Positions 34,424-43,589 are shown, numbered from the stretch's first letter. The stretch is DNA of 64,000 nt from JACKII01 sp041687435 (GCA_041687435.1 JAWLBX010000005.1:1-64000), one strand, 5' to 3'. The notes: generated from the letters alone by a model not told the origin. A program made the numbers and translations.

Positions 34424-37137
34424 GCCTCCTCGGTCTTGGTGGTGGCCGCTTTTCTGGCAGGTGCCTTTTCCTTGGCGGCGGGTTTTTTCGCGGCGGCAGT
34501 GCTTTTTGCCGTTTTGGCGGTGGATACCGTCGTGGCAGCGGCCTTTTTCGCCGGCGCCTTCTTGGCGGCAGGCTTCTTGGCAGGTTTGTCACCGCCGGTT
34601 TTGGCGGCAGCCTTGACCTTTGCCTTGCCTTTGCCGGCCCCCGCCCGTTCCGCCTTTGCCGCGATCAGGACCAGCGCGTCGTCCAGGGTCATGGTGTCGG
34701 GGTCGTTGGCCTTGCGCAGCGAAGCCATGATGCTGCCATGCTTTACATAGGGACCGAACCGGCCGCGGTTCAAGGTCACCGGCTTGCCATCGTCCGGATG
34801 CTCGCCCAGTTCGCGCAGCACGCCGCTGCCGCCGCCCTTGCTTTCCGCCAGCAGGGTGACGGCGCGGTTCAGGCCGATGCTCAGGACGTCATCGTCGCCT
34901 TTCAGCGAGACGAATTTCTTATCATGGCTGATATAGGGGCCGTAACGGCCAATGGCGGCGGTGATCGGCTGGCCGGTTTCCGGATGCAGGCCCACCTCCC
35001 GCGGCAGCGCCAGCAGCGCCAGCGCCATATCCAGGTCGACCGAATCCGGCGGTGTGCCGCGCAGGAGCGAGGCGCGCTTCGGCTTTTTGTTCTCCTCCGT
35101 TGCCTCCCCTAACTGGACATAGAGGCCATAGGGACCCTTGCGCAGGCTGACCTCCTGCCCGCTGTCCGGGTCGACGCCCAGCACCTTGGGCAGGGCCATG
35201 CCGTCGTCCTCGCCCGGCACGGCGAGCGGGCGGGTATAGGAGCATTCCGGGTAGTTGGAGCAGCCGATGAAGGCGCCGGTGCGGGACAGGCGCAGGCCCA
35301 GCCGGCCATCGGCACAGGCCGGGCAGGCGCGCGGCTCGGTGCCGTCCTCGTTCGGCGGGAAGAAATGGCGCCCCAGATCCTCGTCCAGCACGTCGATCAC
35401 TTGGCGGATCGTCAGATCCTTGGTTTCCTCGACGCGATTGAAAAAGGCCTCCCAGAACTCCCGCAGCAACTGCCGCCAGTCCCGGTCGCCGTTGGAGACA
35501 TCGTCCAGCGACTGTTCCAGGTCGGCGGTGAAGTCGTATTCCACATAGCGGTGGAAAAAATTTTCCAGGAACGCCGTCACCAGCCGGCCGCGGTCCTCCG
35601 CCTTGAAGCGTCGGCGGTCGAGCGTGACGTACTGCCGATCCTGCAGCACCTGCAGGATGCTGGCATAGGTGGACGGGCGGCCGATGCCCAACTCCTCCAG
35701 CCGCTTGACCAGGCTCGCCTCGGTAAAGCGCGGCGGCGGCTGGGTGAAGTGTTGTTCCGGCGTGATCTTCTCCGCCGTGACCGGCTGGCCTTCCTCCATC
35801 GGTGGCAGCAGCCGGCCTTCGCTGTCCTTGTCGTCCGCCGGGTCGTCCACGTCTTCCTGATAGAGCGTCAGGAAGCCATCGAACTTGATCGTGGTGCCGA
35901 CGGCGCGCAGGCCGGCCTTCTTGTCCGCCGTTTCGATGTCGACCGTGACCTGATCCAGCACCGCATTCGCCATCTGGCTGGCCAGCGTGCGTTTCCAGAC
36001 CAGTTCGTAGAGCGCCAGTTGTTGCGGCTCCAGCAGGCCGCGCAAGCTGGATGGGTCGCGCGCCATGTCGGTCGGGCGGATGGCCTCGTGCGCTTCCTGC
36101 GCGTTCTTGGTCTTGTTCTGGAACCGGCGCGGCGAGTCTGGCAGGTAGGGGGCCGAATAGCGCTTGGCGATCAGGTCGCGCGCCTGCCCCAGCGCCTCGT
36201 TCGACAGGTTGACGCTGTCAGTCCGCATATAGGTGATGAGTCCCGCGGTCTCGCCGCCGATCTCGATGCCTTCATACAGCTTCTGCGCGATGCGCATGGT
36301 CTGGCTGGCGGCAAAGCGCAGCTTGCGGCTGGCTTCCTGTTGCAGGGTGGAGGTGGTGAAGGGCGGCGGCGGGTTGCGGCGGACCTGGCGCTTCTCGACC
36401 GAGGTGATGTGCAGGTCGGCACCTTGCAGCACGCCGACGATCTCGTCCGCCATCGCCTTGTCTTTGATGGCCAGCCGGTCCAGCCGCTTGCCCTGCCACT
36501 GATTGACCCGGGCGGTGAAGGGTTTGCCGGCGGCGGTCTGGCAGGCGGCCTCGATCGACCAGTATTCCTGCGGGACGAAGCTTTCGATTTCGCTCTCGCG
36601 CTCGCAGACAAGGCGCAGTGCCACCGATTGCACCCGGCCGGCCGAGCGGGAGCCCGGCAGCTTGCGCCACAGGATCGGGGAGAGCGTGAAACCCACCAGA
36701 TAATCCAGCGCGCGGCGGGCCAGATAGGCCTCCACCATTTCCTGGTTCAGTTCGCGCGGATGGGCGATGGCATCCAGCACGGCCGCTTTGGTGATCTCGT
36801 GGAACACCACCCGCTCGACATGGCGGGAGCCGAGGGCGCGGCGGCGCAACAGTTCTTCCTTCACATGCCAGCTGATCGCCTCGCCCTCGCGGTCCGGGTC
36901 AGTTGCCAGGATCAGGCTGTCGGCGTTTTTCAAGGCACGGGCGATATCCTTGATGCGCTTGTCGCCATCGGGATCGACATCCCAATCCATGGCGAAGTCT
37001 TCATCCGGGCGGACGGAGCCATCGCGTGGCGGCAGGTCGCGCACATGGCCATACGAGGCCAGTACCGTGTAATCGCTACCCAAATATTTGTTGATGGTCT
37101 TCGCCTTGGCCGGCGATTCGACGACAACGACTTTCAA
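34420..37137 (-). CDS. topA: DNA topoisomerase I
   Basis: 905 residues. Toprim domain from MKVVVVESPAKAKTI with the ATDPDREGEA acidic motif (78-87), active-site Tyr303 in GLITYMRTDS, one four-cysteine zinc motif (CPAC...CSNYPEC, near 600-625), then C-terminal repeats and a Lys/Ala-rich tail of about 75 residues that should bind DNA. It relaxes negative supercoils. The start is TTG at 37137, fixed by the conserved first residues, with AGGGTG as a weak site. Downstream of dprA. Confidence 0.96.
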   Translation of the reverse strand: MKVVVVESPAKAKTINKYLGSDYTVLASYGHVRDLPPRDGSVRPDEDFAMDWDVDPDGDKRIKDIARALKNADSLILATDPDREGEAISWHVKEELLRRRALGSRHVERVVFHEITKAAVLDAIAHPRELNQEMVEAYLARRALDYLVGFTLSPILWRKLPGSRSAGRVQSVALRLVCERESEIESFVPQEYWSIEAACQTAAGKPFTARVNQWQGKRLDRLAIKDKAMADEIVGVLQGADLHITSVEKRQVRRNPPPPFTTSTLQQEASRKLRFAASQTMRIAQKLYEGIEIGGETAGLITYMRTDSVNLSNEALGQARDLIAKRYSAPYLPDSPRRFQNKTKNAQEAHEAIRPTDMARDPSSLRGLLEPQQLALYELVWKRTLASQMANAVLDQVTVDIETADKKAGLRAVGTTIKFDGFLTLYQEDVDDPADDKDSEGRLLPPMEEGQPVTAEKITPEQHFTQPPPRFTEASLVKRLEELGIGRPSTYASILQVLQDRQYVTLDRRRFKAEDRGRLVTAFLENFFHRYVEYDFTADLEQSLDDVSNGDRDWRQLLREFWEAFFNRVEETKDLTIRQVIDVLDEDLGRHFFPPNEDGTEPRACPACADGRLGLRLSRTGAFIGCSNYPECSYTRPLAVPGEDDGMALPKVLGVDPDSGQEVSLRKGPYGLYVQLGEATEENKKPKRASLLRGTPPDSVDLDMALALLALPREVGLHPETGQPITAAIGRYGPYISHDKKFVSLKGDDDVLSIGLNRAVTLLAESKGGGSGVLRELGEHPDDGKPVTLNRGRFGPYVKHGSIMASLRKANDPDTMTLDDALVLIAAKAERAGAGKGKAKVKAAAKTGGDKPAKKPAAKKAPAKKAAATTVSTAKTAKSTAAAKKPAAKEKAPARKAATTKTEEA

Positions 37138-37169
37138 AGCACACCCTAAAAATCCGCGTGCGTGGACGC

Positions 37170-38294
37170 TCAGCGCAGCGAAACATACTGGCCAGGATGG
37201 CGTTCCAGCCGACCGTCAAGTTCCATTTCTGCGAGGAGACGTGCCACCTCAACGCTGGACAAGTGACATTGACGGCACAGTTCGTCAACGGTGACGGGTG
37301 TAGCGCCCAGCGCTTCCAGCAGCCGGGCGGTGTAATCGTCGTCCCGGTCGAGCGGCCCGTCGTCGGCCTCCTCAAGGTGGTTCGGCAGCCGGTCGGCATA
37401 GCCGTAGAGCGGGGGCCGTTCGGCAGCGGCGACGGTTTCGGGCAAGGCCGCCAGCACATCCTCCGCCGTCTCTACAAACGTGGCGCCGGCGCGCAGCAAC
37501 TGGTTCGGCCCGGCGGCGCGGGGGTCGATGGGCGAGCCGGGAACGGCGCAAAGCTCGCGCCCTTCCTCCAGCGCATACCGGGCCGTGATCAAAGAGCCGG
37601 AGCGCTGCGCCGCCTCCACCACCACCACGGCGGCGGAGAGGGCGGCGACGATGCGGTTGCGCCGTGGAAACAGTTCTGCCCGCGTTTCGGTGCCAAGCGG
37701 CATTTCGCTGACGATGGCGCCGGTTTCGAGGATCGCCGCCGCCAGTTGCGCGTGTTCCGCCGGGTACAGCCTGTCGAGCCCGCCGGCGGTGACCGCGACC
37801 GAGCCCGCCGCCAGGCCGCCGCGGTGCGCCCCTGCGTCGATGCCACGCGCCAGACCGGAGACGATCACCAGATTGTAACGGCCCAATCCCGCCGCCAGTT
37901 CCTCCGCCAAGCGCACGCCGGCGGCCGAGGCGTTGCGTGCGCCAACGATGGCGACGGCGCGGCGATGCAGCACACGCGCATCTCCCAGGATGGAAAGTAC
38001 AGCGGGCGGTGCGGCGGCGTTGGCGAGCAGTGGCGGATAGTCCGGGTCGCCCAGCAGCAGGAACCGCCCGCCCATCGCCTTCAGCGCCTTGCCCTCGGTG
38101 ACGATCTGGTCCAGCGGTGCGGCTTTCCAGCCGTCGCCCAGGCGTTTGCGGATATAGGCGGTGCGTTTCAATGCTTCGGCGGCTGAGCCGAACCGCGCGA
38201 TCAGGCTTTGAAATCGCTTCGGGCCAATGCCGTGGCTGCGCGCCAGTTGCAGGCGCGCCCGCCGTTCGCCCGGATTGGTCGCATGGTCGATAAT
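37170..38294 (-). CDS. dprA: DNA processing protein DprA, apparent ATT start
   Basis: About 374 residues. The Rossmann-like core carries VAIVGARNASAAG and VSGLARGIDAGAH, then SEMPLGT and FPRRNRI, and the C-terminal winged helix is present. DprA loads RecA onto incoming single-stranded DNA. The first ATG/GTG/TTG in frame (TTG 38171) lies inside the conserved N-terminal helical domain. The 41 codons upstream read as DprA (ERRARLQLARSHGIGPKRF, then FGSAAEAL). Upstream to the previous in-frame stop the only sensible start is ATT at 38294, five bases from GGGAGGG. A sequencing error or a decaying gene are alternatives. Confidence 0.85.
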   Translation of the reverse strand: MIDHATNPGERRARLQLARSHGIGPKRFQSLIARFGSAAEALKRTAYIRKRLGDGWKAAPLDQIVTEGKALKAMGGRFLLLGDPDYPPLLANAAAPPAVLSILGDARVLHRRAVAIVGARNASAAGVRLAEELAAGLGRYNLVIVSGLARGIDAGAHRGGLAAGSVAVTAGGLDRLYPAEHAQLAAAILETGAIVSEMPLGTETRAELFPRRNRIVAALSAAVVVVEAAQRSGSLITARYALEEGRELCAVPGSPIDPRAAGPNQLLRAGATFVETAEDVLAALPETVAAAERPPLYGYADRLPNHLEEADDGPLDRDDDYTARLLEALGATPVTVDELCRQCHLSSVEVARLLAEMELDGRLERHPGQYVSLR

Positions 38295-38299
38295 CGGAA

Positions 38300-38306
38300 C
38301 CCTCCC
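38300..38306 (-). promoter_or_regulatory. Shine-Dalgarno deciding the dprA start
   Basis: GGGAGGG on the minus strand, five bases before the ATT at 38294. It is the only strong ribosome site near the conserved N-terminus of dprA, and it supports initiation at ATT. Confidence 0.55.
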
Positions 38307-38394
38307 GCCGGCCGCAAACGGGGTTAATGGCCAGGCTCGGTGGTTACGATCCCTTCAGACTGGTTAACGAATGCCTAACGCGCGCCGGGCTGCG

Positions 38395-39009
38395 TCATTT
38401 TCGTTTGCCGATCCGCGGCTCCTCGCCTTTCAGCAGGCGGCGGATGTTGGCGTGGTGGCGTACGACCACCAGCAGCGCGATCAGCGCCGCCACATCGCGG
38501 ATCTGCGGCGTGGCGAGGAAGTGGGCAGCCACCGGCGCGGCCAGCATCGCCAGCATTGCAGCCAGGGAGGAGAAGCGGAACAGCGCCGCCGCCGCCGCCC
38601 ATGCAGCGCATGCCGCGGCCCCAACCCACAAACTCAGGGCCAGCAGCACGCCGAGCGTTGTCGCGACACCCTTGCCGCCCCTGAACTTAAGCCAAACCGG
38701 GAAGCAATGACCCAGCACAGCGCCCATGGCGGCGAACGCCGCCATGTCCGGGCCGAAGCGCCAGGCCAGCGCCACCGCCGCCGCGCCCTTGCCGCCATCC
38801 AGCAATAGCACGGCCAGCGCCAACGGCTTGTTGCCGGTGCGGAGCACGTTGGTGGCGCCGATATTGCCGCTGCCGATGCTGCGGATGTCGCCCAGCCCGG
38901 CCGCCTTGGTCAGCAGCAGGCCGAACGGGATGGAGCCCACCAGATAGGCCAGCACGAAGCCGGCATAGAAGGGCCATTGGTAGGAGAAATCGCCCAGCAG
39001 GTCGGGCAT
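38395..39009 (-). CDS. plsY: Glycerol-3-phosphate acyltransferase
   Basis: 204 residues with five or so membrane segments. The three PlsY motifs are present: YLVGSIPFGLLL then GSGNIGATNVLRTG (48-61), KFRGGKGVATTLG (about 107-119), and the late HHANIRRLLKGEEPRIG. It acylates glycerol-3-phosphate from acyl-phosphate, the first step of phospholipid synthesis. Lies between dprA and the pyrC-like gene, as in many alphaproteobacteria. Confidence 0.95.
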   Translation of the reverse strand: MPDLLGDFSYQWPFYAGFVLAYLVGSIPFGLLLTKAAGLGDIRSIGSGNIGATNVLRTGNKPLALAVLLLDGGKGAAAVALAWRFGPDMAAFAAMGAVLGHCFPVWLKFRGGKGVATTLGVLLALSLWVGAAACAAWAAAAALFRFSSLAAMLAMLAAPVAAHFLATPQIRDVAALIALLVVVRHHANIRRLLKGEEPRIGKRK

Positions 39010-39024
39010 GGCCGGCCCCGTCTC

Positions 39025-40317
39025 CTATTGCTCCGCCGCCTGATAGACGATTCGGCCGTCCACAACGGTCATGCGCACCTGTCCCTGCACGGGGCGGCCG
39101 TCATAGGGCGCGTTTTTCGACTTGCCTACACCGCCCTTGATGTTCAGGCGCCAGGGCTTTTCCAGGTCGAACAGCACCAAGTCCGCCGGCCGGCCGATAC
39201 CGAGCGTGCCCAGCGGCAGGCCCAACAGTTCCGCCGGTGCCACCGTCATTTTGCGCAGCAGGTCCAGCAGCGGCAGCACGCCGTCATGGTAGAGTTCGAG
39301 CGCCAGCGGCAGCAGCGTCTCGACGCCGACGATGCCCGGCTCTGCCTGGGCAAAGGGGATGCGCTTCGATTCCTGGTCGTGCGGCGCATGGTCGGACGCA
39401 ATGACGTCGATCGTACCGTCGCGCAACGCATCGACTACCGCCATCCGGTCCTGCTCCGCCCTGAGCGGCGGCGAGACCTTGGCGAAGGTGCGATAGTCCT
39501 CCACCTCCAGCTCGTTCAGGGCGAAATAGGGCGGCGCGGTGTCGGCGGTAAAGCGCAACCCTTCCGTCTTGGCCCGGCGCACGATCGCCAGCCCCTCGGC
39601 GGTGGAGAGATGGGCGGCGTGGTAGCGGCCGCGGGTGATCGCCACCAGCCGGCGGTCGCGTTCCAGCAGGATGGCTTCCGCCGCGGTCGGAATGCCGGCG
39701 AGGCCCAGGCGCGTTGCCAGTTCGCCCTCGTTCATATGGCCGCCTTCGGCCATATCCGGGTCTTCCGGATGCTGGATGATCAAGGCATCGAAGCCGCGGG
39801 CGTAGGACAGCGCGTTGCGCATCACCTGCGCGTTGCGCACGGCCTTGAGGCCGTCGGTGAAGGCGAGCGCGCCGGCCTCGCGCAGCAGGCCCATCTCAGT
39901 CAGGTTCTTGCCGGCCATGCCCTTTGTGACGGCGCCATAGACGAAGATCTTGACCAGCTTCACTTCACGCGCGCGGCGGGCGACGAATTCGACCACGGCG
40001 ACGTCGTCGATGACCGGATCGGTGTTCGGCAGCCCAACCAGCGCGGTGATGCCGCCGGAGGCGGCGGCGCGGGAGATGCTGTCGAGGGTTTCCTTGTGCT
40101 CCTCCCCTGGCTCGCGGAACTGGGTGCGCATGTCCACCAGACCGGGCGCGAGGCAATGGCCGTGGCAATCCACCCACTCGATATCCGGCGACAGCTGATC
40201 CGGGCGGATGTGCGGGCCGACATCGGCGATCTGCTCGCCCAGGACCAGCAGGCCGCCCGTCTGGTCCAGGCCGGTGGCGGGGTCGAGCAGGCGGGCGTTG
40301 ACGAAAGCGCGGCGCAT
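39025..40317 (-). CDS. pyrC: Dihydroorotase-like PyrC lacking the HxH metal site
   Basis: 430 residues of the cyclic amidohydrolase fold. The start of the barrel, normally DxHxHLREPG, reads DMRTQFREPG (62-71): both metal-binding histidines are replaced, by Arg64 and Gln66. Later ligand regions (HPEDPDMAEGG, GRYHAAHLSTA, SDHAPHD) remain. This matches the non-catalytic PyrC' proteins known to form a complex with PyrB in other proteobacteria, so a structural role supporting aspartate carbamoyltransferase is likelier than dihydroorotase activity. ATG overlaps the pyrB stop (TGATG). Confidence 0.9.
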   Translation of the reverse strand: MRRAFVNARLLDPATGLDQTGGLLVLGEQIADVGPHIRPDQLSPDIEWVDCHGHCLAPGLVDMRTQFREPGEEHKETLDSISRAAASGGITALVGLPNTDPVIDDVAVVEFVARRAREVKLVKIFVYGAVTKGMAGKNLTEMGLLREAGALAFTDGLKAVRNAQVMRNALSYARGFDALIIQHPEDPDMAEGGHMNEGELATRLGLAGIPTAAEAILLERDRRLVAITRGRYHAAHLSTAEGLAIVRRAKTEGLRFTADTAPPYFALNELEVEDYRTFAKVSPPLRAEQDRMAVVDALRDGTIDVIASDHAPHDQESKRIPFAQAEPGIVGVETLLPLALELYHDGVLPLLDLLRKMTVAPAELLGLPLGTLGIGRPADLVLFDLEKPWRLNIKGGVGKSKNAPYDGRPVQGQVRMTVVDGRIVYQAAEQ

Positions 40318-41291
40318 CAGGCCTCATCCCCCTGGCTGCCGTCCTCGTCATAATTGGCGATCACATTGCGGGTCAGCAGATCGAGGCAGGCCATGCGCAC
40401 CGCCACACCCATTTCCACCTGTTCCGGAATGACGGAGCGGTTGATGTCGTCGGCAACGTCCGAATCGATCTCGATGCCGCGGTTCATCGGGCCGGGGTGC
40501 ATGATCAGCGCGTCGGGCCTGGCTGCCTTCAGCTTCTCCGCATCCAGGCCATAATAGCGAAAATACTCGCGTTTGGAGGGGATCAGCGAGCCGTGCATGC
40601 GCTCCGTCTGGATGCGCAGCATCATGACGATATCCACGTCTTTCAGGCCCTCCGCCATGTCATGATAGACATCGACGCCCAGCCGGTCCGCTTCCGCCGG
40701 CACCAGGGTCGGCGGTGCCACGACGCGCACGAACGCGCCCATGGTGTGCAGCAGCAGGATGTTGGAGCGGGCGACGCGGCTATGGGCAACGTCGCCGCAG
40801 ATCGCGACGTTCAGGCCGGCCAGTTTTCCCAGGCGGCGGCGGATGGTCAGCGCATCCAGCAATGCCTGCGTCGGGTGTTCGTGCCAGCCGTCGCCGGCGT
40901 TGATCACCGCACATTCCACCTTTTCGGAGATCAGCTGCACCGCGCCGGAAAACGGATGGCGCACGACCAGCACGTCCGGGTGCATGGCGTTCAGCGTCAT
41001 TGCGGTGTCCAGCAGCGTCTCGCCCTTGTTGATGGCGCTCGCCTCTACCGCGATGTTGATGACGTCGGCGCCGAGGCGCTTGCCCGCCAATTCGAACGAG
41101 GTGCGGGTGCGGGTGGAGCTTTCGAAGAACACGTTGATGACGGTGCGCCCGCGCAGGTCGCCGCGCTTCTTGTCCCGCTGCCGGTTCAGCGCGACATAGC
41201 TCTCCGACAGATCGAGAATCGTAGAGATGGCATCGGGGCCCATGCCCTCAATGCCCAGGATGTGCTGATGCGGGAAGATGATATCGTCCAT
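40317..41291 (-). CDS. pyrB: Aspartate carbamoyltransferase catalytic chain
   Basis: 324 residues. Carbamoyl-phosphate motif STRTRTSFE at 59-67, HPGPMNRGIEI near the C-terminus, plus the HPTQALLDALTIR aspartate-domain stretch. It forms N-carbamoyl-aspartate in pyrimidine synthesis. The next gene, the PyrC-like protein, overlaps its stop by one base, a strong sign that the two are made together as a complex. Confidence 0.96.
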   Translation of the reverse strand: MDDIIFPHQHILGIEGMGPDAISTILDLSESYVALNRQRDKKRGDLRGRTVINVFFESSTRTRTSFELAGKRLGADVINIAVEASAINKGETLLDTAMTLNAMHPDVLVVRHPFSGAVQLISEKVECAVINAGDGWHEHPTQALLDALTIRRRLGKLAGLNVAICGDVAHSRVARSNILLLHTMGAFVRVVAPPTLVPAEADRLGVDVYHDMAEGLKDVDIVMMLRIQTERMHGSLIPSKREYFRYYGLDAEKLKAARPDALIMHPGPMNRGIEIDSDVADDINRSVIPEQVEMGVAVRMACLDLLTRNVIANYDEDGSQGDEA

Positions 41292-41343
41292 GGCCTTTTG
41301 GCTTTACGCGCGCCGGAAGTGAGTCGCAAGGGGGCGCACGTCA

Positions 41344-42057
41344 TTACCAGGGGATAGGCTGGCCGTCATAGGCGAAAAAGCCGCCGCTATCCTCCGGGCC
41401 AAGCTTCTCAATCGCAGCCAGCAGCCGCGCTGCGCTTTCCGCGGGGGTAAGGGTGTCACGGTTGCCGGCGAAAGGCGCGCTCAATTCCGTTGCCACCGTG
41501 CCGGGATGCAGGGCAACGACGACCGATTCCGGGTGTTTGCGCGCGATCTCGATCGCGGCAACCCGCACGATCTGGTTCAGCGCCGCCTTCGACGCCCGGT
41601 AGGAGACCCAGCCGCCCAGCCGGTTGTCGCCAATCGAGCCGACCCGGGCCGAAAGCGTCGCGAACACGCCGCGGCGGTGGCGCGGCAACAGCGGGGCGAA
41701 ATGCTTGAGCAACAGCGCCGGGCCGATGGCGTTGATGGCAAAGGCGTTGGCCATCGCCACGGGATCGAGTTGGCGCAGGGTTTTCTCGGGCCCGCCGGGC
41801 CGTCCGTCCGCGCCCGCCACCGTCAAGATGCCGGTAGCGTCGAACAGCAGACCGATCTCGCCATGCTGCTCCCGCACGATTCGCGCCGCTGCGGCGATGC
41901 TGGCCTCGTCGGCAAGGTCAATGGCGGGATCGCTATTGCGCGTGAGGCGGACGACGGCGCTGCAAGCCGGATCGGCCTCCAACCGGTCGGCAACCGCGCG
42001 GCCAATGCCGCCGGTGGCGCCGAAGACGACAGCGGTGAAGGGGGCGGTTTCGGTCAT
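41344..42057 (-). CDS. SDR family oxidoreductase (C-factor-like)
   Basis: 237 residues. FGATGGIG nucleotide motif at about 12-19 and a YRASK catalytic Tyr/Lys with Ser in LSARVGSIG. The short length, SARVGSI motif and late HPGTVATELSAPF resemble the CsgA/C-factor subgroup. Start at ATG 42057; five upstream residues are possible but unsupported. Substrate unknown. It lies next to the toxin-antitoxin pair. Confidence 0.85.
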   Translation of the reverse strand: MTETAPFTAVVFGATGGIGRAVADRLEADPACSAVVRLTRNSDPAIDLADEASIAAAARIVREQHGEIGLLFDATGILTVAGADGRPGGPEKTLRQLDPVAMANAFAINAIGPALLLKHFAPLLPRHRRGVFATLSARVGSIGDNRLGGWVSYRASKAALNQIVRVAAIEIARKHPESVVVALHPGTVATELSAPFAGNRDTLTPAESAARLLAAIEKLGPEDSGGFFAYDGQPIPW

Positions 42058-42076
42058 GGCGGCAACCCGCAAGCCT

Positions 42077-42373
42077 CTATCCTAGGGGATCGTCGAGCCA
42101 GTCTTCACGGCCATGTCGGATACGAAGAATCAGGACATCAGTGTTTTCGTCGATGGTATAGACAATAACGTGCGTACCGTTGCGATGGAGCCGGACTGGC
42201 GGAGAAATCTCGTTACGCAGCCGCGCCAGAAATGGATTTGCTGCGATCAGACGGAGGGTCCGGTCCAGAGTCTTCCGATAGGCCTCCGCCTGGTGATGGC
42301 CGAAATGCTCCAATCCGTAGCGATAAATTTCAAACAGGTCGGCCTCTGCAGCGCGGCTATACCGGATCGCCAT
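42077..42373 (-). CDS. RelE/ParE-type toxin
   Basis: 98 residues: MAIRYSRAAEADLFEIYRY opening, then a beta sheet ending in HVIVYTIDENTDVLILRIRHGREDW, typical of the ParE toxin fold. In the ParE branch the target is usually DNA gyrase; in RelE, ribosome-bound mRNA. Which applies is not decided by sequence alone. It overlaps the antitoxin gene by 17 bases, an arrangement that keeps toxin synthesis dependent on antitoxin translation. Confidence 0.88.
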   Translation of the reverse strand: MAIRYSRAAEADLFEIYRYGLEHFGHHQAEAYRKTLDRTLRLIAANPFLARLRNEISPPVRLHRNGTHVIVYTIDENTDVLILRIRHGREDWLDDPLG

Positions 42374-42614
42374 CGCCAGCGGTCGCCTTGCGACGGGCTT
42401 CCTCCCAGATCTCGTCCAGACTGCGATCGCTGATGCCGCTGGAGATTGCCTCGTCCACTCTTTTCTGCATGGTCGCGATCTTAACGGCGCGCTCGCGATC
42501 CTTATGAATCAGATTGCGGAGATAGTCGTTGGAGTTCCGGTACCGGCCGCTTTCAGCCTGGGTATCCAGCCATTCCTGTTCCTGGTCCGTAAGGGAAATG
42601 GTCACGGACGGCAT
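42357..42614 (-). CDS. ParD-type ribbon-helix-helix antitoxin
   Basis: 85 residues. The N-terminal MPSVTISLTDQEQEWLDTQ and GRYRNSNDYLRNLI form a ribbon-helix-helix DNA-binding domain; the C-terminal part (about 45-85), acidic with alternating charges, would wrap the toxin. It comes first in the operon and probably represses it. GAGGAGAGG precedes the ATG. Confidence 0.88.
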   Translation of the reverse strand: MPSVTISLTDQEQEWLDTQAESGRYRNSNDYLRNLIHKDRERAVKIATMQKRVDEAISSGISDRSLDEIWEEARRKATAGDGDPV

Positions 42615-42660
42615 TGGCCTCTCCTCGACGCAATATAAGCAAACATCCTACGGAATATAG
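42615..42660 (-). promoter_or_regulatory. AT-rich control region of the toxin-antitoxin operon
   Basis: Two TATATT elements (plus-strand AATATA at 42632-42637 and 42654-42659) lie 22 bases apart just upstream of the antitoxin. The spacing fits two turns of DNA and could hold the promoter and the antitoxin's own operator. No perfect palindrome is seen. Confidence 0.35.
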
Positions 42661-42671
42661 CCGCTCTGGCC

Positions 42672-43589
42672 CTATCCCGCCAGCATCCAGCCGGCCACCA
42701 GCGCCACACTCACCATGCCTACCACATGCTGCAGGGTGATGGCGCTGGCCATGGTCTGGCCGTCGCCGCCCATCTGGCTCGCCAGCACATAGCCGCTGGG
42801 GGAGCAGGGCAAGGCAGCGGAGATCACCATCACCTGCGTCACCAGCGGCGGCAGGCCGAGCAGGCTGCAGACCGCCCACATCGCCGCCGGCATGACCGCC
42901 AGTTTCAGGACGGTCGCGAGCAGGGTCGGCGGGCCGGATTGGCGGAGGCTGGCGAATTCCAGCGCAGCGCCCGCCGCCAGCAGGCCGACCGGTAGCGCCG
43001 CGCTGCCCAACAGCTTGAAGACGCCCAGCGTTTCGACCAGCGGGCCGAGTCCGGCAACATTGAGGAGAGCGCCTGCCGTCACCGCGATCACCACCGGGTT
43101 TTTCAGCACCGCCAACGCCATGGCCGCGGGCGAGCGGTGCACGCCAGCAGCGTTGGCATAGACGATGATGGACGTGGTGTTGGAGAGCGCCGGCCAGACC
43201 GAGGTCATCACCACCAGATAGGGCCAGACCTCCTCGCCCAGCAGTGCCGGCAGCAGCGCGATCATGACGACACCGTTCAGCCGGACGGAGGCCTGATGCA
43301 CGCTCGCCGCCGTGGCGGGCGGGCTCCAGGTCAGGCGGCGGGCGCTCCAATAGGCAAGGACGCCCAGGCCGAGGATAATCCCAGCAATCGGCAGCAGCAT
43401 CGCCGCCACCTTCGCCATCGCCACGTTGCGGACGGCGACATGATGCAGCACCAACGCCGGCAGGAAGATGCAAAAGACGCTGCGCTCCGCCGCTGCCCAG
43501 GCCACCTGGGGCACGCCGCGCACCTTCAGGCCATAGCCGATGGCGATGGCGACGACGATCGGCAGAATCGCAACCGCGACGCTCAGCAC
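42672..43589 (-). CDS. AEC family transporter
   Basis: 305 residues with about ten hydrophobic segments. The two-half repeat, the early LPIVVAIAIGYGLKVRG and the late AALPCSPSGYVLASQMGG match the auxin efflux carrier/malonate transporter family. GTG start at 43589. Its 5' end overlaps the 3' end of yqgF by seven bases, so the two may be co-transcribed. Substrate unknown, most likely a small organic acid. Confidence 0.87.
   Translation of the reverse strand: MLSVAVAILPIVVAIAIGYGLKVRGVPQVAWAAAERSVFCIFLPALVLHHVAVRNVAMAKVAAMLLPIAGIILGLGVLAYWSARRLTWSPPATAASVHQASVRLNGVVMIALLPALLGEEVWPYLVVMTSVWPALSNTTSIIVYANAAGVHRSPAAMALAVLKNPVVIAVTAGALLNVAGLGPLVETLGVFKLLGSAALPVGLLAAGAALEFASLRQSGPPTLLATVLKLAVMPAAMWAVCSLLGLPPLVTQVMVISAALPCSPSGYVLASQMGGDGQTMASAITLQHVVGMVSVALVAGWMLAG

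Noticed and set aside
35365..37149. Long plus-strand ORF antisense to topA
   Set aside because: Codon composition is the mirror of topA, which has all its active-site motifs.
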